From Calliopsis andreniformis (Eukaryota; Arthropoda; Insecta; Hymenoptera; Andrenidae), in NCBI RefSeq assembly GCF_051401765.1, contig NW_027480449.1:2728001-2792000 (forward strand): a DNA stretch of 64,000 bases. The letters run 5' to 3'. Positions 1-11,254 of this stretch are shown in pieces (the first letter of the stretch is position 1; every line of letters starts with the position of its first letter). The translations under genes and the position numbers were made by a program. The notes beneath the pieces are model-generated. The model was not told where the DNA came from, ran no database searches, and was given only the letters and a program-made list of their open reading frames with translations.

Positions 1-1030
1 TTTTGTGGATTGAGTACTGAACCATGAGAATTCAGGGTATTCTATTGAGTATTGAGAATTGAGGATTGATGGTTGAGTGTTGAGGATTGATGGTTGAGGG
101 TTGTGTGTTGAATATTGAGGATTGAGGATTGAGGATTGAGAATTGAGGATTGAAGATTGTGGATTGGGGATTGAGGATTGACCATTGAGGATTGAGTATT
201 GAGGACTGAGAATTGAGGATTGAGGATTGAGTATTGAGTATTGAGGATTGAAGGTTGAGGATTGAGGATTGAGGATTGAAGATTGAGGACTGGGTGTTGA
301 TGGTTGAGTGATGAGGATTGATGTTTGTGGATTGAGATTTGAAGATTGAAGGATGGGGTTCAGTATTGAAAGCTGTGAATTGAGGATATTCTATTGAGCA
401 TTGAGGATTGACAATTGATTTTTTGAGGACTGAGGGCTGAAGATAGAGGATTCAGGATTGAGGATCTCGGGATTGAGGTTTGAGGACTGAGGATTGAGGG
501 TTGAGGATAGAGGATTGAGGATTGACGCTTGAGGATTGAGGGTTGAGTATGGAGGATTGAAGGGAGAGGACTGAGTGTTGAGTATTGAGTGTTGAGAATT
601 GATGTATGAGGATTGAGATTTGATTATTGAATATTGTGGATTGAGTATTGTACCATGAGAATTAAGGATATTCTATTGAGTATTGAGAATTGAGGATTGA
701 TGATTGAGTATTGAGGATGATGTTTGAGGCTTGAGTGTTGAATATTGAGGATTGAGATTGAGGATTGAGAATTGAGGATTGAGGATTGAGGATTGAATAT
801 TGAGGATTGTGTATTGAGGATTGAAGAATGAGGATTGCGGATTGTGCATTGAGGATTGAGGATTGAAGACTGAGTATTGAGGATTGTAGATTGAGGATTG
901 AGGACTGAGGATTGAGGATTGAGGATAGAGGATTGAGGATTGAAGATTGAGTATTGGGTATTGAAGATTGAGGGTTGAGGATTGAGGATTGAGGATTGTG
1001 GACTGAAGATTGAGGATTGGGGATTGAGGA
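1..1030 (+). repeat. Truncated, diverged copy of the segment at 4,176-5,205
   Basis: The first 1 kb follows 4,176-5,205 base by base at an offset of about 4,175. It holds box B near 21, box A near 369 and box B near 652, matching 4,196, 4,544 and 4,825. It carries more small slips than the later copies: an extra T in the T-run near 420, an extra base in GGATCTCGGG near 465, a lost base giving GGATGATG near 715, and a shortened unit near 750. After about 1,030 the match ends where this copy reads CGATTGA and the other continues with GGATTGA units. Confidence 0.8.
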
Positions 1031-1835
1031 TTGACGATTGAGGATTGAGTATTGAGGATTGAGAATTGAGGATTGATTATTGAAGGTTGAGTATTGAGGA
1101 TTGAAGATTGAGGATTGAGGATTGAGGATTGAGGTTTGAGGGTGAGGGCTGAGGTTGAGGATTGAGGTTTGAGGACTGAGGACTGAGGATTGATGATTGA
1201 GAATTGAGGATTGAGGATTGAGGATTGAAGATCGTGGATTGGGTATTGAGGATTGAAGAATGAGGATTGAAGATTGAGGGTTGAGGATTGAGGATTGAGG
1301 ATTGTGGACTGAAGATTGAGGATTGGGGATTGAGGATTGACGATTGAGATTGAGTATTGAGGATTGAGAATTGAGGATTGATTATTGAAGGTTGAGTATT
1401 GAGGATTGAAGATTGAGGGTTGAGGATTAAGGATTGAGGGTTGAGGATTGAGGATTGAGGATTGAAGATTGAGGATTGGGTATTGCGGATTGAACATTGA
1501 GGATTGAGTATTGACGATTGAGGACTGAGGATCGAGGATAGAGGGTTGAGGATTGTGGTTGCAGATGAGGATTGGGGACTGAGGATTGAAGATTGAGGAT
1601 TGAGGATTGAGGACTGAGGATTGAGGATTGAGGATTGAAGGTTCAGTATTGAGGATTGAAGCTTGAGAATTGAGAATTGGGGATTGAACATTGAGGACTG
1701 AGTGTTGAGGGTTGTGTGATGAGAATTGATGCTTGAGGATAGAGATTTGAAGATTGTAGATTGAGTATTGAGTATTGAAAACTGTGAATTGATGATATTC
1801 TATTGAGGATTGAGTATTGACAACTGATTGTTGAG
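1031..1835 (+). repeat. Mosaic heptamer segment between family-1 blocks
   Basis: No gene is present. Part of this stretch, about 1,120-1,250, resembles 6,650-6,770: it shares the run of short units followed by GGCTGAGGTTGAGGATT and the unusual GAAGATCGTGGATTG. A box A lies near 1,778, preceded by the usual GATAGAGATTTGAAGATTG lead-in. The rest is ordinary variant heptamers that I could not place against one other block. Confidence 0.7.
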
Positions 1836-2380
1836 GACTGAGGGCTGAAGATTGAGGATTCAGGATTGAGGATTCAGGATTGAGGGTTGAGGACTGAGGA
1901 TTGAGGATTGAGGATTGAGGATTGAGGATTGAAGTTTGAGGATCGAGGATTGAGGGTTGCGGATTGAGGACGAGGATTGAGGGTTGAGTATTGAAGTTTG
2001 ATGTCTGAGGATTGAGGATTGAGAATGGAGAATTGAGGATTAAGGATTGAGGATTGAAGATTGAAGATTGGGTATTGGGGACTGAAGAATGAGTATTGAG
2101 AATTGTGGATTGAGGATTGATGATTGAAGATTGAGTATTGAGGATTGAAGATTTAGGATTGGGGATTGTGTATTGAAGATTGAGGATTTGGGACTGAGGA
2201 TTGAAGATTGAGGATTGAGGATTGAGGATTGAGGATTTAGGATTGAGGATTGAGGATTGAAGATTGAGGATTTGGTATTGGGGATGGAAGAATGAGGATT
2301 GAGGATTGAGGATTGAGGATTGAGCATTGAAGATTGAGGATTGAGGATTGAGGATTGAGGATTGAGGATTGAAGGTTGAG
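1836..2380 (+). repeat. Upstream flank of HOR family 1, copy 1
   Basis: This stretch matches 9,178-9,841. The offset is 7,342 at the left (GGGCTGA at 1,842 and 9,184) and 7,461 from GAAGTTTGAGGATCG (1,931 and 9,392) rightward. The 119-base difference is exactly 17 heptamers, present only in the second copy. A - strand open frame at 2,040-2,327 recurs at 9,501-9,788 for this reason alone. Confidence 0.8.
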
Positions 2381-3449
2381 GATTGAGTATTGAGGATTGA
2401 GAATTGAGGATTGATTATTGAAGGTTGAGTATTGAGGATTGAAGATTGAGGATTGAGGATTGAGGGTTGATGATGGAGGCTGAGGGCTGAGGATTGAGGA
2501 TTGTGATTTGACGACTGAGGACTGAGGATTGAGGATTGAGAATTGAGGATTGAGGATTGAGGATTGAAGATTGAGGATTGGGTATTGAGGATTGAAGAAT
2601 GAGGATTGAGGATTGAGGATTGAGTATTGAGGATTGAGGATTGAGGATTGAGGATTGAAGGTTGAGGATTGGGGATTGAGGATTGACGATTGAGGATAGA
2701 GGATTGAGTATTGAGGACTGCGAATTGAGGATTGAGGATTGAGGATTGAGTATTGAATTTTGAGGATTGAAGATTGAGGATTGAGGATTGAGGATTGAAG
2801 ACTGAGGACTGGGTGTTGATGTTTGAGTGATGAGGATTGATGTTTGTGGATTGAGATTTGAAGATTGAAGAATGGGATTCAGTATTGAAAACTGTGAATG
2901 GAGGATATTCTATTGAGGATTGAGGATTGACAATTGATTTTTGAGGACTGAGGGCTGAAGATTAAGGATTCAGGATTGAGGATCCGGGATTGAGGTTTGA
3001 GGACTGAGGATTGAGGTTTGAGGTTTGAGGATTGAGGATTGACGCTTGAGGATTGAGGGTTGAGGATGGAGGATTGAAGAGAGAGGCCCGAGTGTTGAGT
3101 ATTGAGTGTTGAGAATTGATGTTTGAGGATTGAGATTTGATTATTGAATATTGTGGATTGAGGATTGAACCATGAGAATTCAGGATATTCTATTGAGTAT
3201 TGAGAATTGAGGGTTGATGATTGAGTATTGAGGATTGATGTTTGAGGCTTGAGTGTTGAATATTGAGGATTGAGGATTGAGGATTGAGAATTGAGGATTG
3301 AGGATTGAGGATTGAATATTGAGGATTGTGTATTGAGGATTGAAGAATGAGGATTGCGGATTGAGCATTGAGGATTGAGGATTGAAGACTGAGTATTGAG
3401 GATTGTAGATTGAGGATTGAGGACTGAGGATTGAGGATTGAGGATTGAG
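2381..3449 (+). repeat. HOR family 1, copy 1, leading part
   Basis: From about 2,380 rightward the sequence recurs 7,804 bases later with few differences in the lines compared. Useful tie points are TGATGATGGAGGCTG (2,468 and 10,272), box A near 2,888 and 10,692, and box B at 3,169 and 10,973. At the left edge the match ends abruptly: to the left of 10,184 the second copy has an extra stretch of about 343 bases, which is 49 heptamers, so the edge is a true junction rather than slow decay. Confidence 0.87.
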
Positions 3450-4140
3450 GATTGAGGATTGAAGATTGAGTATTGAGTATTGAAGATTGAGTGTTGAGGA
3501 TTGAGGATTGAGGATTGTGGACTGAAGATTGAGGATTGAGTATTGAGGCTTGATGTTTGAGGCTTGAGTGTTGAATATTGAGGATTGAGGATTGAGGATT
3601 GAGGGTTGAAGATTGAGTATTGAGGATTGAAGGTTGAGGATTGAGGATTGAGGATTGAGGGTTGAGGATTGAGGATTGAAGATTGAGGTTTGGGTATTGC
3701 GGATTGAACATTGAGGATTGAGGATTGAGGATTGAGGATTGAGGATTGAGAACTGAAGATTGAATATTGATGATTGAAGATTGAGGATTGAGGATTGACG
3801 GTTGTGGACTGAGGACGAGGACTGAGGGTTGAGCATTGCTGTTTGATGTCTGTGGATTGAGGATTGAGGATTGAGGATTGAGGATTGAGGATTGAGGATT
3901 GAGGATTGAAGATTGTGGATTGGGTATTGAGGATTGAGAATTGAGGATGAGGGCTGAGAGTTGAGGATTGAGGTTTGAGGAATGAGGATTGAGGGTTGAG
4001 GATTGAGGATTGAGGGTTGAGGATTGAGGATTGAGGATTGAGTATTGAAGATTGAGTATTGATGACTGAGGATTGAGGGTTGAGGATTGAGGATGGAGGA
4101 TTGAAGAGAGAGGACTGAGGATTGAGGATTGAGTGTTGAG

Positions 4141-4230
4141 AATTGATGTTTGAGGATTGAGACTTGATTATTGAATTTTGTGGATTGAGTACTGAACCAT
4201 GAGAATTCAGGGTATTCTATTGAGTATTGA
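4141..4230 (+). other. Box B, representative copy (contains an EcoRI site)
   Basis: Box B reads GATTTGA or GACTTGA, TTATTGA, ATATTGT or ATTTTGT, GGATTGA, GTATTGA, ACCATGA, GAATTCA, GGATATT, CTATTGA in consecutive heptamers. It aligns unit for unit with box A. Other copies: 21, 652, 3,169, 4,825, 8,400, 9,121, 10,973, 12,000, 12,629, 16,755, 17,384, 20,966, 21,295, 22,391, 23,020, 24,186, 25,170, 27,343, 27,972, 36,529, 44,158, 50,364, 57,413, 58,043 and 59,279, plus modified forms near 35,159, 43,075 and 56,117. All but 652 keep GAATTC. No function is known. Confidence 0.8.
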
Positions 4231-4481
4231 GAATTGAGGATTGATGGTTGAGTGTTGAGGATTGATGGTTGAGGGTTGTGTGTTGAATATTGAGGATTGA
4301 GGATTGAGGATTGAGAATTGAGGATTGAAGATTGAGGATTGGGGATTGAGGATTGACGATTGAGGATTGAGTATTGAGGACTGAGGATTGAGGATTGAGG
4401 ATTGAGTATTGAGTATTGAGGATTGAAGGTTGAGGATTGAGGATTGAGGATTGAAGATTGAGGACTGGGTGTTGATGGTTG

Positions 4482-4580
4482 AGTGATGAGGATTGATGTT
4501 TGTGGATTGAGATTTGAAGATTGAAGGATGGGGTTCAGTATTGAAAGCTGTGAATTGAGGATATTCTATTGAGCATTGAG
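4482..4580 (+). other. Box A, representative copy
   Basis: Box A is a run of mutated heptamers: GATTTGA, AGATTGA, then GTATTGA, AAACTGT or AAAGCTGT, GAATTGA, GGATATT, CTATTGA. Other copies lie near 369, 1,778, 2,888, 5,468, 8,840, 10,692, 12,348, 13,272, 17,103, 18,027, 22,739, 24,513, 25,953, 27,691, 28,509, 29,612, 30,541, 31,051, 32,377, 32,662, 34,448, 37,290, 37,618, 39,013, 39,949, 40,459, 42,259, 44,919, 45,247, 46,642, 47,578, 48,088, 51,125, 51,453, 52,848, 53,784, 54,294, 57,762, 59,585, 61,021, 61,937, 62,446 and 63,703. Function, if any, is unknown; it is a useful landmark. Confidence 0.8.
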
Positions 4581-7500
4581 GATTGACAATTGATTTTTGA
4601 GGACTGAGGGCTGAAGATAGAGGATTCAGGATTGAGGATTCGGGATTGAGGTTTGAGGACTGAGGATTGAGGGTTGAGGATAGAGGATTGAGGATTGACG
4701 CTTGAGGATTGAGGGTTGAGTATGGAGGATTGAAGAGAGAGGACTGAGTGTTGAGTATTGAGTGTTGAGAATTGATGTTTGAGGATTGAGATTTGATGAT
4801 TGAATATTGTGGATTGAGTATTGTACCATGAGAATTCAGGATATTCTATTGAGTATTGAGAATTGAGGATTGATGATTGAGTATTGAGGATTGATGTTTG
4901 AGGCTTGAGTGTTGAATATTGAGGATTGAGGATTGAGGATTGAGAATTGAGGATTGAGGATTGAGGATTGAATATTGAGGATTGTGTATTGAGGATTGAA
5001 GAATGAGGATTGCGGATTGTGCATTGAGGGTTGAGGATTGAAGACTGAGTATTGAGGATTGTAGATTGAGGATTGAGGACCGAGGATTGAGGATTGAGGA
5101 TTGAGGATTGAGGATTGAAGATTGAGTATTGAGTATTGAAGATTGAGGGTTGAGGATTGAGGATTGAGGATTGTGGACTGAAGATTGAGGATTGGGGATT
5201 GAGGATTGAGGATTGAGGATTGAGGACTGAAGATTGAGGATTGGGTATTGAGGATTGAAGAATGAGGATTGAGGATTGAGGATTGAGGATTGAGGATTGA
5301 GGATTGAGTATTGAGGATTGAAGATTGAGGATTGAGGATTGAGGATTGAGGATTGAGGATTGAGGGTTGAAGATTGAGGATTGGGGACTGAGTATTGATG
5401 GTTGAGTGATGAGAATTGATGTTTGTGGATAGAGATTTGAAGATTGCAGGTTGACTATTGAGTATTGAATCCTGTGAAGTGAGGATATTCTATTGAGGAT
5501 TTAGGATTGACAACTGATAGTTGAGGACTGTGGGCTGAAGATTGAGGATTCAGGATTGAGGATTCAGGATTGAGGTTTGTGGAATGAGGATTGAGGATTG
5601 AGGATTGGGGATTGAGGATTGTGGATTGAGGGTTGAAGATTGAGGATTGGGTATTGAGGATTGAGGATTGAGGATTGAGGGTTGAGTATTGAAGATTGAG
5701 GATCAAGGATTGAGGGTTGTGGATTGAGGACGAGGACTGAGGGTTGAGTATTGATGCTTGAGGTTTGAGGATTGAGGATTGAGGATTGAAGATTGAGTAT
5801 TGAGTATTGAAGATTGAGGCTTGAGGATTGTGGATTGACGATTGAGGATTGGGGATTGAGGATTGACGATTGAGGATTGAGTATTGAGGATTGAGAATTG
5901 AGGATTGATTATTGAAGGTTGAGTATTCAGGATTGAAGATTGAGGACTGAGGATTGAAGAATGAGTGTTGAGGATTGAGGATTGAGGATTGAGGGTTGAA
6001 GATTGAGTATTGAGGATTGAAGGTTGAGGATTGAGGATTGAGGATTGAGGGTTGAGGATTGAGGATTGAAGATTGAGGTTAGGGTATTGCGGATTGAACA
6101 TTGAGGATTAAGGATTGAGGATTGAGGATTGAGGATTGAGAACTGAAGATTGAATATTGATGATTGAAGATTGAGGATTGAGGATTGACGGTTGTGGGCT
6201 GAGGACGAGGACTGAGGGTTGAGCATTGCTGTTTGATGTCTGCGGATTGAGGATTGAGGATTGAGGATTGAGGATTGAGGATTGAGGATTGAAGATTGAG
6301 GATTGGGTATTGAGGATTGAAGAATGAGGACTGAGGATTGAGTATTGAGGATTGAGAATTGAGGATTGATTATTGAAGGTTGAGTATTGAGGATTGAAGA
6401 TTGAGGATTGAAGACTGAGGATCGAGGATTGAGGGTTGTGGATTGAGGACGAGGACTGAGGGTTGAGTATTGATGCTTGAGGTTTGAGGATTGAGGATTG
6501 AGGATTGAAGATTGAGTATTGAGTATTGAAGATTGAGGGTTGAGGATTGAGGATTGAGGATTGTGGACTGAAGATTGAGGATTGGGGATTGAGGATTGAC
6601 GATTGAGGATTGAGTATTGAGGATTGAAGATTGAGGATTGAGGATTGAGGATTGAGGTTTGAGGATGAGGGCTGAGGTTGAGGATTCAGGTTTGAGGACT
6701 GAGGACTGAGGATTGATGATTGAGAATTGAGGATTGAGGATTGAGGATTGAAGATCGTGGATTGAGAATTGAGGATTGAAGAATGAGGATTGAGGATTGA
6801 GGATTGAGGATTGAGTATTGAATATTGAGTATTGAAGATTGAAGATTGAGGATTGAGGATTGAGGGTTGACGATTGAGGACGAGGACTGACGGTTGAGGA
6901 TTGAGGTTTGAGGATTGAGGATTGAGGGTTGAAGATTGAGTATTGAGTAATGAAGATTGAGGGTTGAGGATTGAGGATTGAGGATTGTGGACTGAAGATT
7001 GAGGATTGGGGATTGAGGATTGACGATTGAGGATTGAGTATTGAGGATTGAGAATTGAGGATTGATTATTGAAGGTTGAGTATTGAGGATTGAAGATTGA
7101 GGGTTGAGGATTGAGGATTGAGGATTGAGTATTGAGGATTGAAGATTGAGGACTGAGGATTGAGGATTGAGTATAGAGGATTGAGGATTGACGCTTGAGG
7201 ATTGAGTGTTGAGTATGGAGTATTGAAGAGAGAGGACTGAGTGTTGAGTATTGAGTGTTGAGAATTCATGTTTGAGGATTGAGATTTGATTATTGAATAT
7301 TGTGGATTCAGGATTGAAGGATGAAGACTGAGGATTGAGCATTGAGGATTGAGGATTGAAGACTGAGTATTGAGGATTGTAGATTGAGGATTGAGGACTG
7401 AGGATTGAGGATTGAGGATTGAGGATTGAGGATTGAAGATTGAGTATTGAGTATTGAAGATTGAGGTTTGAGGATTGAGGATTGAGGATTGTGGACTGAA

Positions 7501-8201
7501 GATTGAGGATTGGGGATTGAGGATTGACGATTGAGGATTGAGTATTGAGGATTGAGAATTGAGGATTGATTATTGAAGGTTGAGTGTTGAGGATTGAAGA
7601 TTGAGGATTGAGGATTGAGGATTGAGGATAGAGGATTGAGGATGAGGGCTGAGGATTGAGGACTGAGGTTTGAGGACTGAGCACTGAGGATTGAGAATTG
7701 AGAATTGAGGATTGAGGATTGAGGATTGAGGATTGAAGATTGAGGATTGGGTATTGAGGATTGAAGAATGAGGACTGAGGATTGAGTATTGAGGATTGAG
7801 GATTGAAGATTGAGGATTGAAGATTGAGGATTGAGTATTGAATATTGAGTATTGAGGATTGAAGATTGAGGATTGAGGATTGAGGGTTGACGATTGAGGA
7901 CGAGGACTGACGGTTGAGGATTGAGGTTTGAGGGTTGAGGGCTGAGGATTGAGGAATGATGATTGAGGATTGAGGATTGAGCATTGAGGATTGAGCATTG
8001 AGGATTGAAGATTGAGGACTGGGGAATGAAGATTGAAGGTAGAGGATTAAGGATTGAAGATTGGGGATTGAGGATCTAGGATTGGAGATTGATTATTGAG
8101 TATTGAAGATTGGGGATTGAGGATTGAGGATTGAGAATTGAGAACTGAGGATGAGGGCTGAGGGTTGAGGATTGAGGTTTGAGGTATGAGGATTGAGGGT
8201 T

Positions 8202-8722
8202 GAGAATTGAGGATTGAGGATTGAGGATTGAGGATTGAGGATTGAGTATTGAAGATTGAGTATTGACGACTGAGAATTGAGGGTTGAGGATTGAGGATGG
8301 AGGATTGAAGAGAGAGGACTGAGTTTTGAGGATTGAGTGTTGAGAATTGATGTTTGAGCATTGAGATTTGATTATTGAATTTTGTGGATTGAGTATTGAA
8401 CCATGAGAATTCAGGATATTCTATTGAGTATTGAGAATTGAGGATTGATGGTTGAGTATTGAAGATTGATGGTTGAGGGTTGTGTGTTGAATATTGAGGA
8501 TTGAGGATTGAGGACTGAGGATTGAGTATTGAAGATGGAGGATTGGGCATTGAGGATTTACGATTGAGGATAGAGGAATGAGTATTGAGGACTGAGAATT
8601 GAGGATTGAGGATTGAGTATTGAGTTTTGAGGATTGAAGGTTGAGGATTGAGGATTGAGGATTGAGGAATGAGCATTGAAGATTGAGTATTGAGGATTGA
8701 ATGTTGAGGATTGTGGATTGAG
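8202..8722 (+). repeat. HOR family 1, tail segment copy 1
   Basis: This tail follows block P and recurs at 20,768-21,288 with an offset of 12,566. It holds box B at 8,400 (20,966 in the other copy). It is absent after the middle copy of block P, where the sequence jumps at about 16,006 straight back to the start of another block P. That absence is what shows the middle copy is the product of a tandem duplication. Confidence 0.83.
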
Positions 8723-9177
8723 GATTGAGGATTAAGGATTGAATATTGAGGATTGAGGACTGAGTGTTGAGTGTTGAGTGATGAGTACTGATGTTTGTGG
8801 ATAGAGATTTGAAGATTGCAGATTGAGTATTGAGTAATGAAAACTGTGAATTGAGGATATTCTACTGAGGATTGGGGATTGACAATTGATTGTTGAGGAC
8901 CGACGGCTGAAGGCTGAGGATTCAAGGTTTAGGATTCCGGATTGAGGTTTGAGGACTGAGGATTGAGGGATGAGGATTGAGGATTGAGGATTGACGCTTG
9001 AGGATTGAGGATTGAGGGTGGAGTATTGAAGAGAGAGGACTGAGTATTGAGGATTGAGTGTTGAGAAATGATATTTGAGGATTGAGATTTGATTATTGAA
9101 TTTTGTGGATTGAGTATTGAACCATGAGAATTCAGGATATTCTAATGAGTATTGAGAATTGAGGATTGATGGCTGAG
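8723..9177 (+). repeat. Segment with box A 8,840 and box B 9,121, partly shared with the window's end
   Basis: The part from about 8,660 to 8,967 reappears at about 63,520-63,830 (offset 54,856 to 54,863). The two share features seen nowhere else in the window: a box A with ATTCTACTGAGGATTGGGG and the sequence GAGGACCGACGGCTGAAGG. The rest leads through an AGAGAGAGGACTGAG motif into box B at 9,121, which has TCTAATGAG in place of TCTATTGAG. Confidence 0.75.
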
Positions 9178-10184
9178 GACTGAGGGCTGAAGATTGAGGA
9201 TTCAGGATTGAGGATTCAGGATTGAGGGTTGAGGACTGAGGATTGAGGATTGAGGATTGAGCATTGAGGATTGAGGATTGAGGATTGAGGATTGATGATT
9301 GAGGATTGGGTATTGAGGATTGAACATTGAGGTTTGAGGATTGAGTGTTGGGGATTGAGGATTGAAGATTGAAGATTGAATATTGATGATTGAAGTTTGA
9401 GGATCGAGGATTGAGGGTTGCGGATTGAGGACGAGGATTGAGGGTTGAGTATTGAAGTTTGATGTCTGAGGATTGAGGATTGAGAATGGAGAATTGAGGA
9501 TTAAGGATTGAGGATTGAAGATTGAAGATTGGGTATTGGGGACTGAAGAATGAGTATTGAGAATTGTGGATTGAGGATTGATGATTGAAGATTGAGTATT
9601 GAGGATTGAAGATTGAGGATTGGGGATTGTGTATTGAAGATTGAGGATTTGGGACTGAGGATTGAAGATTGAGGATTGAGGATTGAGGATTGAGGATTTA
9701 GGATTGAGGATTGAGGATTGAAGATTGAGGATTTGGTATTGGGGATGGAAGAATGAGGATTGAGGATTGAGGATTGAGGATTGAGCATTGAAGATTGAGG
9801 ATTGAGGATTGAGGATTGAGGATTGAGGATTGAAGGTTGAGGGTTGGGGATTGAGGATTGACGATTGAGGATAGAGGATTGAGTATTGAGGACTGAGAAT
9901 TGAGGATTGAGGATTGAGGATTGTGGACTGAAGATTGAGGATTGGGGATTGAGGATTGACGATTGAGGATTGAGTATTGATTATTGAAGATTGAGTATTG
10001 AGGATTGAAGGTTGAGGATTGAGGATTGTGTATTGAAGATTGAGGACTTGGGACTGAGGATTGAAGATTGAGGATTGAGGACTGAGGATTGAGTATTGAG
10101 TATTGAAGATTGAGGGTTGAGCATTGAGCATTGAGGATTGTGGACTGAAGATTGAGGATTGGGGATTGAGGATTGACGATTGAG
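9178..10184 (+). repeat. Upstream flank of family 1, copy 2, with two insertions of whole heptamers
   Basis: The segment matches 1,836-2,380 but is longer. One extra stretch of 119 bases (17 heptamers) lies between 9,270 and 9,391, and one of 343 bases (49 heptamers) lies at about 9,842-10,184. The second resembles neighbouring P-type sequence (GTGGACTGAAGATTGAGG followed by CGATTGA units), so it was probably copied from nearby array DNA by unequal exchange. Confidence 0.75.
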
Positions 10185-11254
10185 GATTGAGTATTGAGGA
10201 TTGAGAATTGAGGATTGTTTATTGAAGGTTGAGTATTGAGGATTGAAGATTGAGGATTGAGGATTGAGGGTTGATGATGGAGGCTGAGGGCTGAGGATTG
10301 AGGATTGTGATTTGACGACTGAGGACTGAGGATTGAGGATTGAGAATTGAGGATTGAGGATTGAGGATTGAAGATTGAGGATTGGGTATTGAGGATTGCA
10401 GAATGAGGATTGAGGATTGAGGATTGAGTATTGAGGATTGAGGATTGAGGATTGAGGATTGAAGGTTGAGGATTGGGGATTGAGGATTGACGATTGAGGA
10501 TAGAGGATTGAGTATTGAGGACTGCGAATTGAGGATTGAGGATTGAGGATTGAGTATTGAATTTTGAGGATTGAAGATTGAGGATTGAGGATTGAGGATT
10601 GAAGATTGAGGACTGGGTGTTGATGTTTGAGTGATGAGGATTGATGTTTGTGGATTGAAATTTGAAGATTGAAGAATGGGATTCAGTATTGAAAACTGTG
10701 AATTGAGGATATTCTATTGAGGATTGAGGATTGACAATTGATTTTTGAGGACTGAGGGCTGAAGATTAAGGATTCAGGATTGAGGATCCGGGATTGAGGT
10801 TTGAGGACTGAGGATTGAGGTTTGAGGTTTGAGGATTGAGGATTGACGCTTGAGGATTGAGGGTTGAGGATGGAGGATTGAAGAGAGAGGCCCGAGTGTT
10901 GAGTATTGAGTGTTGAGAATTGATGTTTGAGGATTGAGATTTGATTATTGAATATTGTGGATTGAGGATTGAACCATGAGAATTCAGGATATTCTATTGA
11001 GTATTGAGAATTGAGGGTTGATGATTGAGTATTGAGGATTGATGTTTGAGGCTTGAGTGTTGAATATTGAGGATTGAGGATTGAGGATTGAGAATTGAGG
11101 ATTGAGGATTGAGGATTGAATATTGAGGATTGTGTATTGAGGATTGAAGAATGAGGATTGCGGATTGAGCATTGAGGATTGAGGATTGAAGACTGAGTAT
11201 TGAGGATTGTAGATTGAGGATTGAGGACTGAGGATTGAGGATTGAGGATTGAGG
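10185..11254 (+). repeat. HOR family 1, copy 2, leading part
   Basis: This is the copy of 2,381-3,449 at offset 7,804, with box A near 10,692 and box B at 10,973. Differences seen in the compared lines are single bases, such as GATTGAAATTTG near 10,655 where the first copy has GATTGAGATTTG. Confidence 0.87.

Larger units (their letters stand above)
3450..8201 (+). repeat. HOR family 1, block P copy 1 (about 4.75 kb)
   Basis: This block occurs three times: here, at 11,255-16,005 (offset 7,804) and at 16,006-20,767 (offset 12,559 to 12,566). It holds box B at 4,196, box A at 4,544, box B at 4,825 and an altered box A (TCCTGTGAAGTG) near 5,468, then about 2.9 kb without a box. The only differences I saw from the later copies were scattered single bases and one or two whole heptamers, for example TGATGATT versus TGATTATT near 4,797 and 12,601. 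This points to a recent duplication. Confidence 0.88.

Noticed and set aside
6686..7984. Long - strand open frames as Asn/Pro/Gln/Ser-rich repeat protein genes (also 14,490-15,788, 25,191-26,858 and 62,556-63,788)
   Set aside because: The DNA period is 7 bases, all three - frames give the same peptide, frames overlap one another, and single-base unit losses break them without any trace of constraint. No non-repetitive domain, signal peptide or start context is seen.
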